64,000 nt of DNA, taken from the NCBI GenBank assembly GCA_037385045.1, contig JARRNJ010000005.1, forward strand, positions 96,927 to 160,926, given 5' to 3'. Positions 16,514 to 24,087 of this stretch are shown one piece after another. The DNA is from JARRNJ01 sp037385045 (GTDB lineage: Bacteria > Pseudomonadota > Gammaproteobacteria > JASBUN01). The position numbers and the translations under genes are program-made. The notes under the pieces were generated by a model. It was given only the letters and a program-made list of their open reading frames with translations. It did not search any database and was not told the origin of the DNA. How positions within the stretch are numbered: the first letter of the stretch is position 1; each line of letters starts with the position of its first letter.

Positions 16514-17215
16514 ATGGACTTGACCGACAACAATCCGCTGGCCGGCGTCGGCCCGGACGGCGCGATGGCGAACACCGGGGCGCTGGAGTCGCAGCTGGTG
16601 GCGCTGGAGGATCGGTTGCGGGAACTGCCGCGCGAGGCGCCCGCCGGCGAAGCGGCCGCCATCAACCTGGAAATGGGCCGCACCCTGCTGGGGCTGGGCC
16701 GCAACCAAGAGGCCTGGAACGTCGTGCGCCCGGCGTTTGACGTTTTCCTGCAGGCGCGCGACTGGCAACGAGCGGTGGAGGCCTGCGACGTCCTGTTCCT
16801 GAGCGAGCAGGCCGATTCGCTCAGCGCACTCGGCCAGGGGATCTGGCTCGGGGTGACGTTTCCGATCGATCCCGAGCTGACCCTCAACATGCTGCACCAC
16901 GTGATCGAGGAGACGCCCGACGAGTCCGACGGCGCGGCGGTCGCCGCGGCCACCGCCGCCTACGTCGCCGACCTGCGGGCACCGGAAGATCAACAGGGCA
17001 ATCTGATGTTTTTCGCCAACCAGATGCTCGGCAACGTGGCCCGGCGTCACAGCGATGTGCAGTCCCAGGGCCAGTTCGACCTTTGGATGGAGCGCCTGGA
17101 ACTCAACGACCCGCAGAAGTTCCTGGTCCGGCTGCGCAATGTTGTCGACGTCCTGGTGCAGGACGACTGGTGGTTCGATCGGGAGCAATTGCAACAGACG
17201 TTACCGGTGAATTGA
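16514..17215 (+). CDS. Helical (TPR-like?) protein of the Cas6-like operon
   Basis: 233 residues, start ATG 16514 (a TTG directly before it is also possible), GGAG about ten bases upstream. The protein looks largely alpha-helical; the stretch LEMGRTLLGLGRNQEAWNVV and then RDWQRAVEACDVLFLSEQ resembles two TPR units near residues 52-105. The C-terminal part (FDLWMERLELNDPQKFLVRL) ends in a tryptophan-rich segment DDWWFDREQL. There is no signal peptide or membrane helix. No firm family is recognised. The next start follows the stop by one base, which argues for coupled translation and perhaps a physical complex with the Cas6-like protein. Confidence 0.7.
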   Translation: MDLTDNNPLAGVGPDGAMANTGALESQLVALEDRLRELPREAPAGEAAAINLEMGRTLLGLGRNQEAWNVVRPAFDVFLQARDWQRAVEACDVLFLSEQADSLSALGQGIWLGVTFPIDPELTLNMLHHVIEETPDESDGAAVAAATAAYVADLRAPEDQQGNLMFFANQMLGNVARRHSDVQSQGQFDLWMERLELNDPQKFLVRLRNVVDVLVQDDWWFDREQLQQTLPVN

Positions 17216-17216
17216 C

Positions 17217-17912
17217 ATGTATTGGCAGGAAAGCACCTCTGACACGCCCTACCAAGTGCCCGACGGCATCGTCGACGTCGCCTTCCGTATCGCCTGCGCG
17301 GCCAAGGCGCTGCCTTTGGAACACGCGCATGCGCTGTCGCACGCCCTGCACGAGGCACTGCCGTGGTTGGCCGATGAGCAGGCGGCCGGGGTGCACCTGA
17401 TCCACGGCGCGGAATCGGGTAACGGGTGGATGCGTCCCGAGGACCCGGACCATGAGCTGCTGTACGTGTCCCGGCGCACCCGCATGACCCTGCGGCTGCC
17501 CAAGGAGCGCGTGGCCGATGCCCGGGCGCTTACCGGCGCGACGCTGGACATTGAGGGCTACCCGCTGGAGGTGGGGGAGGCGACCGTCAAACCGCTCGCC
17601 AACACTTCAACGCTGTTTTCCCGCTATGTGGTCGATGAACGGGGCGGTGACGACGAGGCGGCGTTTGTTGCCGGCGTTGCCGCGGAAATTCAGCGCCTCG
17701 GCATCCCGGTGCGCAAACTCCTGTGCGGCAAGAGCCATGTGTTGCGTACGCCGGACGGTCCGGTCGTCACCCGCAGTGTCCTTATCGCGGACCTGGACGC
17801 GCCGGAGTCGGTCACGCTGCAACAACAGGGTATCGGGCCGCACCGCAAGCTGGGCTGCGGGCTGTTCATCGCCCACAAGGGCATTGCCCCGGTCAAGGCC
17901 GGCGACGATTGA
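17217..17912 (+). CDS. Orphan Cas6/Cmx6-like RNA endonuclease (RAMP superfamily)
   Basis: 231 residues. The C-terminus carries the glycine-rich loop that defines Cas6 RAMP proteins, GIGPHRKLGCGLF (residues 205-217), following the second ferredoxin-like fold. The first half has the Cmx6-type layout: FRI strand, a helix rich in histidine (LPLEHAHALSHALHEALPWL, H36, H38, H42, H45) and VHLIHGAE. These histidines are candidates for the general acid/base of Cas6 nucleases. Cas6 normally cleaves CRISPR precursor RNA at a hairpin, yet no other cas gene and no repeat array exists in the window. Instead the gene lies between a helical protein and a cysteine-less DsrC paralogue. The start is one base after the previous stop. 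Family membership is fairly sure; RNA target and activity are unknown. Confidence 0.82.
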   Translation: MYWQESTSDTPYQVPDGIVDVAFRIACAAKALPLEHAHALSHALHEALPWLADEQAAGVHLIHGAESGNGWMRPEDPDHELLYVSRRTRMTLRLPKERVADARALTGATLDIEGYPLEVGEATVKPLANTSTLFSRYVVDERGGDDEAAFVAGVAAEIQRLGIPVRKLLCGKSHVLRTPDGPVVTRSVLIADLDAPESVTLQQQGIGPHRKLGCGLFIAHKGIAPVKAGDD

Positions 17913-18004
17913 CGCTCCCTCCTGTAGTGTTTCGGACCGATTTTGATTAAACTCGCAGGTTTTTCGGACTCCATGGTTTGTATTCTTGAGCAAGAGGACT
18001 GAAC

Positions 18005-18343
18005 ATGGCCTATGAGTTTGGTGGTAAGACCATTGAAACCGATGCGAACGGATTTCTCCTGAACCTGGAAGACTGGAACGAAGATCTCGCCGCGCACATC
18101 GCGCAACTCGAAGGGATCGACCTGACCGAAAAGCATTGGGACCTGATTCACTACCTTCGCGACGAGTACCTCAACGACGGCGGCAATCAGCCCAATACCC
18201 GCACTATCTGCAAAGCGATGTCGGACAAGTGGGGCGCCAAGGTCTCCCAGAAGGATGTCTATGACCTGTTTCCCAAGGACCCCAGCAAACAGGGCGGGCG
18301 CATTTCGGGACTGCCCGAGAGCCGCCGCAAGGGCGGTTATTGA
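18005..18343 (+). CDS. DsrC/TusE-family protein lacking both catalytic cysteines (RspA type)
   Basis: 112 residues, clearly homologous along its length to DsrC at 10761-11093 (MAYEFGGKTIETDANGFLLN, later DVYDLFPKDPSKQGGRISGL). The CysB position is glycine (QGGRI instead of QACKI), and the tail ends in SRRKGGY instead of TGCV, so CysA is also absent. The only cysteine, residue 69 (TICKAM), lies in the fold core. It therefore cannot carry sulfur as DsrC or TusE do. The DsrC-family subgroup without these cysteines has been called RspA and is suspected to be regulatory. The N-terminal half keeps the helix-turn-helix-like DsrC core that could contact nucleic acid. It is the last gene of the Cas6-like operon. 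Confidence 0.88.
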   Translation: MAYEFGGKTIETDANGFLLNLEDWNEDLAAHIAQLEGIDLTEKHWDLIHYLRDEYLNDGGNQPNTRTICKAMSDKWGAKVSQKDVYDLFPKDPSKQGGRISGLPESRRKGGY

Positions 18344-18369
18344 ACGGCGCGCAATGGCGGAACCTGATG

Positions 18370-18389
18370 CAGGGGGCTTCGGCCCCCTG
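18370..18389 (+). terminator. Rho-independent terminator of the Cas6-like operon
   Basis: CAGGGGGC and GCCCCCTG pair perfectly around a TTCG tetraloop and are followed by TTTCGT. It lies 27 nt after the DsrC-like stop codon. Confidence 0.85.
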
Positions 18390-18520
18390 TTTCGTGTGCC
18401 CGGCGCACGCGCGGGTGTGGCGCGCGAACAAGCAGAAAAAGCAAGGTTTCTTGCGCGCCTGCATGAGCTATTCTGTTCATAGCACTGCACATCGTGCGAA
18501 ACCTGCAGAGGAGGGCGCTC

Positions 18521-18919
18521 ATGACCGGCAAGACGCGCAGAACCGATGACGACTGGCGCGAACAGCTCTCGCCCGAGCAATATCGCGTGTGCCGGCAGGG
18601 CGGCACCGAACCGGCATTCAGCGGCCAGTACTTTGATCTGAAGGAAAGCGGCCGCTATCGGTGTGTCTGCTGCGGGGCGCTGCTGTTCAGTTCCGAGACC
18701 AAGTTCGATTCCGGCACCGGCTGGCCGTCCTTCTGGGCTCCGGCCGATGAACAGACGGTGGAAACCGACACCGATACCACTCACGGCATGGTGCGCACCG
18801 AGGTTCATTGCAGCAACTGCGGTGCCCACCTGGGCCACGTGTTTGCGGACGGGCCGAAGCCGACCGGACTGCGCTACTGCATCAACTCCGTCGCCCTGGA
18901 CTTCGAGAAAAGCAACTGA
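18521..18919 (+). CDS. msrB: Peptide methionine-(R)-S-oxide reductase MsrB
   Basis: 132 residues with the zinc cysteines in two pairs (CVCC and CSNC), the family motif GTGWPSFWAP, and the catalytic cysteine in the C-terminal RYCINSVAL. It reduces the R-epimer of methionine sulfoxide in proteins in the cytoplasm, using thioredoxin. ATG 18521 is preceded by GGAGGG; an upstream ATG at 18494 lacks a site. The gene stands alone after the terminator. Confidence 0.96.
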   Translation: MTGKTRRTDDDWREQLSPEQYRVCRQGGTEPAFSGQYFDLKESGRYRCVCCGALLFSSETKFDSGTGWPSFWAPADEQTVETDTDTTHGMVRTEVHCSNCGAHLGHVFADGPKPTGLRYCINSVALDFEKSN

Positions 18920-19003
18920 TGCCCGTTGCGCGCGGACAGCGGATCGCCGCGAACCGCGCGCAGGATTAACCGGCGCACGTGCATATCCGAGGCATGAGCC
19001 TTT

Positions 19004-19429
19004 ATGACCAACTGCCCGTTCCATCTCGCGTTCCCGGTGAACAGCCTGGAAGCCGCCCGACGGTTCTACGGCGGCTTGTTGGGATGCCCGGAGGGGCGCA
19101 GCTCCGATACCTGGGTGGATTTCAACCTATACGGCCACCAGATCGTCGCCCATCATGCGCCCGGGCACCAGCCCTCGACGGCCCACAATTCGGTCGACGG
19201 CGACCGGGTGCCGGTGCCCCATTTCGGCGTGGTGTTGACCATGGAACAGTGGCGGGAACTGGCCGCGCGGCTGCGGGATGCGGGTGTGGAATTCGTTGTG
19301 GAACCACATGTCCGGTTTGCCGGACGGGTTGGCGAACAGGCGACCATGTTCCTGCTGGATCCCAGCGGTAATGCGCTGGAGTTCAAGGCCTTCGCCGACC
19401 GGTCGCAGCTGTTCGCCCGCGAGCCGTGA
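19004..19429 (+). CDS. VOC-family (glyoxalase/bleomycin resistance-like) protein
   Basis: 141 residues. The N-terminal HLAFPVNSLEAARRFYGGLLGC and the C-terminal FLLDPSGNALEFKAF are classic for vicinal-oxygen-chelate proteins. Candidate metal ligands are the histidine in PFHLAF, one in PHFGVVL and the glutamate in NALEFK. These proteins bind a divalent metal and act as lyases, isomerases or dioxygenases; the substrate cannot be told here. It has its own short upstream region after msrB. Confidence 0.88.
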   Translation: MTNCPFHLAFPVNSLEAARRFYGGLLGCPEGRSSDTWVDFNLYGHQIVAHHAPGHQPSTAHNSVDGDRVPVPHFGVVLTMEQWRELAARLRDAGVEFVVEPHVRFAGRVGEQATMFLLDPSGNALEFKAFADRSQLFAREP

Positions 19430-19441
19430 GCGCCCGCCTGC

Positions 19442-20113
19442 TCAGACCTCCGCCCACATGCGCACCAAGTTGACGTAGGCGTGGTCCACGCGGGCGGTTT
19501 CCCGGGACTGGGGCGCGCTTCGCATCAACTGTTCCCGGGCAAGATTTAACTCGTACAGGATCTCCCGCTGCTGCGGGTTACGGACCATACTTTGTATCCA
19601 GGTGACCGCCACCAACCGTTGGCCGCGCGTGACCTCAGCCACGTGATGCAGGCTGGAGGCGGGGTAGACGACCGCGTCGCCCGCCGGCAGCTTTACGGTG
19701 GTGTCGCCGAAGGTGGTGCGCACTACCAGTTCACCGCCGTCGTAGTCGTCGGGCTGATTCAAAAAAACGGTGCAGGCCACATCGCAGCGAAACCGTTGTG
19801 CGTCGCCCATGACCGGGTCGTCGATGTGATCGCCGTAGGTCATGCCGGGCTCGTATTTGGCGAACAGCGGCTTGGCGACGCGATGGGGCAGCACGGCGCC
19901 GCGGAACGTGGCGTGATGCAGGAGGTTGCCCATGATCACCTTGTTCAGGTGGCCGGCTATTTCGCTGTCCTGCTGCAGCTCGCGGTTGCTCTTCACCGCC
20001 TTGGCGCGGCTGCCTGCCGACAGCCTGCCGTCAACGAAGGTGGCATCCTTGAGCGCCTGCAGGATGATGTCCAGCTGGGTCCGGTCGATGACTTCGGGAA
20101 TGTGCAGCATCAT
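19442..20113 (-). CDS. PKHD-type Fe(II)-dependent hydroxylase (PiuC/YbiX family)
   Basis: About 223 residues from the ATG pair at 20113/20110 (MMLHIPEVIDRTQL), which matches the family N-terminus; a longer open reading up to 20212 begins with non-family sequence. Iron ligands are visible in YGDHIDDPVMGD (HXD) and in SLHHVAEVTRGQRLVAVTW with the distal histidine and the 2-oxoglutarate arginine. PiuC-type proteins often accompany TonB siderophore receptors, but none is present here. The gene converges with the VOC gene, with 12 nt between the stops. Confidence 0.92.
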   Translation of the reverse strand: MMLHIPEVIDRTQLDIILQALKDATFVDGRLSAGSRAKAVKSNRELQQDSEIAGHLNKVIMGNLLHHATFRGAVLPHRVAKPLFAKYEPGMTYGDHIDDPVMGDAQRFRCDVACTVFLNQPDDYDGGELVVRTTFGDTTVKLPAGDAVVYPASSLHHVAEVTRGQRLVAVTWIQSMVRNPQQREILYELNLAREQLMRSAPQSRETARVDHAYVNLVRMWAEV

Positions 20114-20277
20114 GATCGGGAGCCTCGGTTGCCGCGGCGCGCGGTTGGGAACGGGAGGCGTCCCATTATAGGGCCGTTTCGACGGCAGGAACATGCAGCG
20201 GCGAACCTGCACGGCGTCCGGCGGCCGCTGTGCGGCATCGACGCGCCGGCAACCTCGGTCGCCAGACAGGAGGCACC

Positions 20278-20880
20278 ATGAAACTACGCTATTCGCCCAC
20301 GTCCCCGTATGTGCGCAAGGTCATGGTCACGGCCATCGAGCTGGGCGTCGATGGACAGATCGAATGCATCGATACCAACCCGTGGCAGTATGACAGCGCG
20401 CTGGTGCGCGACAACCCGTTGGGCAAGGTTCCGACGCTGACCACCGACGGCGGCGAGGTGCTGTACGACTCGCCGGTCGTCTGCGAATACCTCGACCACG
20501 TCTACGGCCAAGGCCGTTTGTTTCCATCGGCGGGCCCGGCCCGCTGGCGGGTGCTGCGGCAGCAGGCGCTGTGTGATGGTATTCTGGACGCCGCGGTGCT
20601 GCGCCGGCTGGAAGGCCAGCGGCCCGCGGAGCGGCGTTCGGAGGACTGGGCCGTCCTGCAGCGGGACGCGGTCGAGCGCGGCGTCGATGCCCTGGAGCGG
20701 GATGCCGATGGTTGGGACGCTGCGCTGACGATCGGGCAGATCAGCGCGGCGTGCGCACTCGGGTACCTGGACTTCCGGTTCGCCGGCGAAGATTGGCGCA
20801 CCGGGCACCCGGCGCTGGCGCAATGGTATGAGGGCTTTGCCCGGCGGCCTTCCATGCAGGCCACGCGGCCCCGTGGTTGA
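20278..20880 (+). CDS. Glutathione S-transferase family protein
   Basis: 200 residues. The N-terminal thioredoxin-fold domain reads KLRYSPTSPYVRKVMV, with the catalytic serine region SPTSPYVRK, then NPLGKVPTL and the glutathione-binding DSPVVCEYLD. The C-terminal helical domain ends in HPALAQWYEGFARRPS. AGGAGG precedes ATG 20278. The likely role is glutathione conjugation or peroxide detoxification in the cytoplasm; the substrate is unknown. Confidence 0.95.
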   Translation: MKLRYSPTSPYVRKVMVTAIELGVDGQIECIDTNPWQYDSALVRDNPLGKVPTLTTDGGEVLYDSPVVCEYLDHVYGQGRLFPSAGPARWRVLRQQALCDGILDAAVLRRLEGQRPAERRSEDWAVLQRDAVERGVDALERDADGWDAALTIGQISAACALGYLDFRFAGEDWRTGHPALAQWYEGFARRPSMQATRPRG

Positions 20881-20918
20881 ACGGTGATGGACGGGACATG
20901 CAGGGGAGGATGCGATTC

Positions 20919-21200
20919 ATGGTGAACGCAATCGTTCTGATGAAAGTCGAACGCGATAGAATCAACGCGGTGGCGGAGCAGCTGGCGGGGCTCGACGGAG
21001 TCTCGGAGGTGTATTCGGTGGGCGGGCGCTACGATCTGGTAGCCATCATCCGCGCCCAAACCAACGAGCAGTTGGCCGAGCTGGTGACGCGGCACATGGC
21101 GGCCGTCGACGGCATTGCCGACACCGAAACCATGTTGGCGTTCAAGTCCTATTCGCGGCACGACCTGGAAGCCATGTTTTCGGTCGGCTACGCGCCCTGA
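20919..21200 (+). CDS. Stand-alone Lrp/AsnC ligand-binding (RAM) domain protein
   Basis: 93 residues from ATG 20919 (MVNAIVLMKVERDRI), preceded by GGGGAGG. The sequence is only the effector-binding alpha-beta domain of Lrp/AsnC regulators (GVSEVYSVGGRYDLVAIIRA, then DTETMLAFKSYSRHDLE); the DNA-binding helix-turn-helix is absent. Such proteins form dimeric alpha-beta barrels and may bind amino acids or modulate full-length Lrp proteins. It follows the GST gene by 38 nt and may share its transcript. Confidence 0.92.
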   Translation: MVNAIVLMKVERDRINAVAEQLAGLDGVSEVYSVGGRYDLVAIIRAQTNEQLAELVTRHMAAVDGIADTETMLAFKSYSRHDLEAMFSVGYAP

Positions 21201-21213
21201 TCGCAAAAAGAAC

Positions 21214-21948
21214 TCACGGCGCGTTCAGGAACATGGTGGCTCCGCCCAGCAGAATCACCCAGGCCACCACCCGCCGGAACAGGCGGTCGTTGACGCGGAA
21301 ATGCAATTGGTTGGCGAACCAAAGCGTCACGGCCAGAAACGGCAGGGATACCAGCATCATGTGCACGATCGACCCGTTGATGGTCCCGGTTCCCAGGTAG
21401 CCGACGCCGCGAAACACGTTCATGCTCAGGGAGAAGGCCAGCGCATAGTTGCGCACCACGGTCTTGTCGTCGAACGTCCCCAGCAGTCGCGTCATAGCCA
21501 AAGGGGCGCTGATGCCGAACAGCGCCTGCGACGCCCCGGCCAGCGTATCCAAGGCGTGTGCGGCGGGGGTGCGCATGCGCAAGCGGGCGGGGCTCAGTGC
21601 CAGGTAGATTCCCGATCCGCTGATGGCCGCGGCCAACAGGTAGTGAAATGCACGCTCGGAAAAGATGTCAAACAGGTACAGGCCCCCGAACCCGCCGAGG
21701 GCGGCGAAGCCGAGCATGCGGGCCAGGTAGGCGACGCTGACCGTCTTCGGCGACCGCGCCAGGCCGATGACGCCAACCAGGATCTGGGGCAGCAGGGAAT
21801 ACACCACCAGCGTCTTGGCGTCGAGGAAGAAGCTCATCACCATCAACATGAGGATGGTGCCGGCCAGCCCGAAGACGATCTCGAATGAGTAGGTGACGAC
21901 GCAGACCAGCGTCAGAAGTGCCAGCATCGCGGTTGCTGGTGTCGTCAT
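21214..21948 (-). CDS. TauE/SafE-family (TSUP) sulfite/anion permease
   Basis: 244 residues with about seven to eight hydrophobic helices and the family signature near the N-terminus (FEIVFGLAGTILMLMVMSFF). Members export sulfite, sulfoacetate or related organosulfur anions. In a sulfite-producing dsr organism such a carrier is a reasonable sulfite exporter, but that is inference. ATG 21948 is chosen over a TTG six bases earlier. It converges with the Lrp-like gene, with 13 nt between the stops. Confidence 0.9.
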   Translation of the reverse strand: MTTPATAMLALLTLVCVVTYSFEIVFGLAGTILMLMVMSFFLDAKTLVVYSLLPQILVGVIGLARSPKTVSVAYLARMLGFAALGGFGGLYLFDIFSERAFHYLLAAAISGSGIYLALSPARLRMRTPAAHALDTLAGASQALFGISAPLAMTRLLGTFDDKTVVRNYALAFSLSMNVFRGVGYLGTGTINGSIVHMMLVSLPFLAVTLWFANQLHFRVNDRLFRRVVAWVILLGGATMFLNAP

Positions 21949-21964
21949 AGACAAGATGTCAGGG

Positions 21965-21996
21965 CAGAGACGCGGTGACGCCGAGAACGCAAAGAA
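21965..21996 (+). repeat. Dispersed intergenic repeat, copy 1
   Basis: The phrase CAGAGACGCGGTGACGCCGAG followed by AACGCAAAGAA closely matches the reverse complement of 22117-22150. This kind of GACGCAGAG...CGCAAAGA phrase recurs between genes in many Proteobacteria. Confidence 0.6.
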
Positions 21997-22116
21997 TATT
22001 CATAGTGGGACAGGGGTTTCCGGCGAGCGCGTCGCCCGCATTGCGTTTCCGCATACTCGTTTGCCGGCCCCACCGTCGGTCCAGCTGGCGGCGGTCGCGA
22101 ACGGCTCAAGAATGGT

Positions 22117-22150
22117 TCTTCTTAGCGTCCTCTGCGCCACTGCGTCTTTG
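22117..22150 (-). repeat. Dispersed intergenic repeat, copy 2 (inverted)
   Basis: Inverted partner of 21965-21996, about 120 bases away, with most positions conserved (CAAAGACGCAGTGGCGCAGAG on the minus strand). It lies just after the stop of the 2OG-Fe(II) oxygenase gene and could form a long imperfect stem with copy 1 in the transcript. Confidence 0.6.
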
Positions 22151-22165
22151 CGCCAAAGCCTTGCT

Positions 22166-22774
22166 CTAGGCAAATACCACCCACGTGGTGGCGATGTATT
22201 TGACGCCCTGCTGCAGGGTGACCGCCCGGTGCTCGTGGGTCCAGAATGGCGGAAACACCACCATCTTGCCTTCCTCGGGCGTGATCTTGAGATCCTGGAA
22301 CAGGAACTCCGTTTCCCCTCCCGGACCCGGCACGTCGTTCAAGTACCACACCACCACCAGTTGGCGCTCGGCGAACTGGTGACTGCCGCCGTCAATGTGC
22401 CAGTGATAGAATTCGCCGGGCAGCGTGCGTTGGATGGCGTAGCCCATGTCCTTGAAGGGCCCCTTGAAGTACGGGTAGCGTTCCTTGAACCCCTTCATCA
22501 TCAGGGACATGGAACGGTGGAGGTTGGCGTCGACGTCCTTCCAGTCGGGTTTGCCGCTGACCACCAGATCGGTTGAGCGCTTGACGGAACGGTCCTCCTC
22601 GGCGAGCTGCCCGATTCGGCCCAGGTACTGCTGGTCCTTTTTTTCCTCGAACCGACGGATCATTTCCCGGCACACTTCACCGGGCAGCGCATTCTTCACT
22701 TCGAAGATGAAGCTGTTGGGCTGGGCTTCGACGAACTCGTAGGGCGGAACGTAAACTCGGTTGGTCTGCTGCAT
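22166..22774 (-). CDS. 2OG-Fe(II) oxygenase, prolyl 4-hydroxylase-like
   Basis: 202 residues. The iron motif is YHWHIDGGSHQF (HXD), and the distal histidine lies in PPFWTHEHRAVTLQQGVKY with a lysine likely to bind 2-oxoglutarate. The core VVVWYLNDVPGPGGETEF is typical of the P4Hc fold. The substrate, possibly a protein side chain, is unknown. The start MQQTNRVYVPPY at 22774 has a poor ribosome site but the length fits the family. Confidence 0.88.
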   Translation of the reverse strand: MQQTNRVYVPPYEFVEAQPNSFIFEVKNALPGEVCREMIRRFEEKKDQQYLGRIGQLAEEDRSVKRSTDLVVSGKPDWKDVDANLHRSMSLMMKGFKERYPYFKGPFKDMGYAIQRTLPGEFYHWHIDGGSHQFAERQLVVVWYLNDVPGPGGETEFLFQDLKITPEEGKMVVFPPFWTHEHRAVTLQQGVKYIATTWVVFA

Positions 22775-22857
22775 GAGCTGGCTTCGTCAGTGGGGACCGG
22801 GCAGATTATCCGTGGTTCCAGCCCGTCGGGTCAACGGCGCGGCGGGGCGGTTGGCGC

Positions 22858-23901
22858 CTAGAGCGGATTGGCGCGGATCAGCTTGTCGATGTGCGGCGTG
22901 CTTTCGGCGCCATGGCGGCGGAACAGGTCGAGTACCGCCTGGGCCACGTCGTTCCAATGGCGCGAACCTTGCTCGGCCACTTCCTGCAGCCGTTCGAGCC
23001 GGTCATGTTGGACCCATTCCTGGTAGGCGCGGTGCGCACCAGGGAAGATTTCCTTGCGCATGCCGCGGAGGTTGCCGAAGTAAAAGTGCAAAGATGCGGG
23101 CCTGGGTTGTTCGGTGAGGCCGGGCAACGTGGACAGGCAATCCGCCAGATGGTCGCGCACCGCGCGGGCCATCATTTCCGCCTGGGACGGCGGCAGCGAT
23201 GCGAGCATTTCGTGCCATTCCTCGCCCAGGAGCTCGCCCGCCTGCAGCTCGCCGATTTCGTGGAGGATAACCGCGTCGATCTCGTTGGTGGTGATGGCCT
23301 CGAGGGCTTTCTCCACATTTTCATCGAATCCGTAGTAGGCCAGGGCGCGGCTCATGGGCCCTTCGTGCTTGCGCCATCGCCACTCTTCGACCTTTTCCCA
23401 GATCATGCGCCGCAGGGATTCGCGGCGGATGAATATCGTCTGCCCCATGGCCATGGCCGGCGGCGCTGTGAGGTCGCGGGCCAGCTCGGCGCCGGCGACC
23501 ACGATCCGATGGCGGGCATGGGCTTCATGACGATCGAGGCGGGCCAAAAAGAAATGCGGACGGCAGCCGCCGCCGAGTCCGCCGCTGTAGACCAAACCCC
23601 GGGGCAACAGCTGCTCGTTGATGAGCTCGGCATCGAACGGATCGAACTCGCTGCCGTCGACGGGGATCGGATGCAGCGGTTGCTCGGCGAGTTCCTCCCA
23701 CAGGGCTTCACGTTCCGTGAGCCAGGTCCCGACGGCGTCGTTGGGCAGGGCCGCGGTGAACGGGAAGCCCTTTTCCCAGCGAAAATACTCGCGCATCTTC
23801 AATAAATAGACGCACAGGGTGTAATCGCCCGCGTGCTGGGCGTCGGAGATGTGGCAGTTGCGTTGCACCACCGCGCGCAGGGGATCGAAGTCGTCGGTCA
23901 T
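22858..23901 (-). CDS. Conserved cytoplasmic protein of unknown function
   Basis: 347 residues from the methionine at 23901 (MTDDFDPLRAVVQRNCHISD); an upstream extension to 23955 lacks conserved character. Noted segments are HAGDYTLCVYLLKMREYFRWEK near the N-terminus, a glycine-rich stretch YSGGLGGGCRPHFFLARLDRHEAHARHR, and two HEIGELQAGE / EEWHEMLASL histidine-glutamate patches that could bind metal. It resembles a family I recall as Sfum_1244, found in sulfur-metabolising bacteria, but I cannot confirm that. No signal peptide or membrane helix. A copy of the AATAC...GTATT motif lies about 60 bases upstream. Confidence 0.75.
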   Translation of the reverse strand: MTDDFDPLRAVVQRNCHISDAQHAGDYTLCVYLLKMREYFRWEKGFPFTAALPNDAVGTWLTEREALWEELAEQPLHPIPVDGSEFDPFDAELINEQLLPRGLVYSGGLGGGCRPHFFLARLDRHEAHARHRIVVAGAELARDLTAPPAMAMGQTIFIRRESLRRMIWEKVEEWRWRKHEGPMSRALAYYGFDENVEKALEAITTNEIDAVILHEIGELQAGELLGEEWHEMLASLPPSQAEMMARAVRDHLADCLSTLPGLTEQPRPASLHFYFGNLRGMRKEIFPGAHRAYQEWVQHDRLERLQEVAEQGSRHWNDVAQAVLDLFRRHGAESTPHIDKLIRANPL

Positions 23902-23962
23902 GTCACAGCCCACCACTTGCGTCGTCGGGACACCGCCGCTTCCTATGGCAGCCAAACCTTAG

Positions 23963-23979
23963 TAAAATACTATGGTATT
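23963..23979. promoter_or_regulatory. Candidate operator, copy 3 of the AATAC...GTATT motif
   Basis: TAAAATACTATGGTATT keeps both arms of the motif seen at 13396 and 15226 and 14 of 17 bases overall. It lies in the divergent gap between the unknown genes at 22858-23901 and 24088-24660. Confidence 0.35.
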
Positions 23980-24087
23980 AAACGGTAGCACGATCAGAAT
24001 CCCGATGCCAGCCTCCGGCCCGTTCGTGGCTGCCGAGGGCATCGCGTATAATCGCGCATCTAAATTCTACAGCATAGGAGACCGGCG

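Noticed and set aside
15352..18400. CRISPR array near the Cas6-like gene
   Set aside because: No regularly spaced direct repeats are visible here or elsewhere in the window, so the gene was treated as an orphan.
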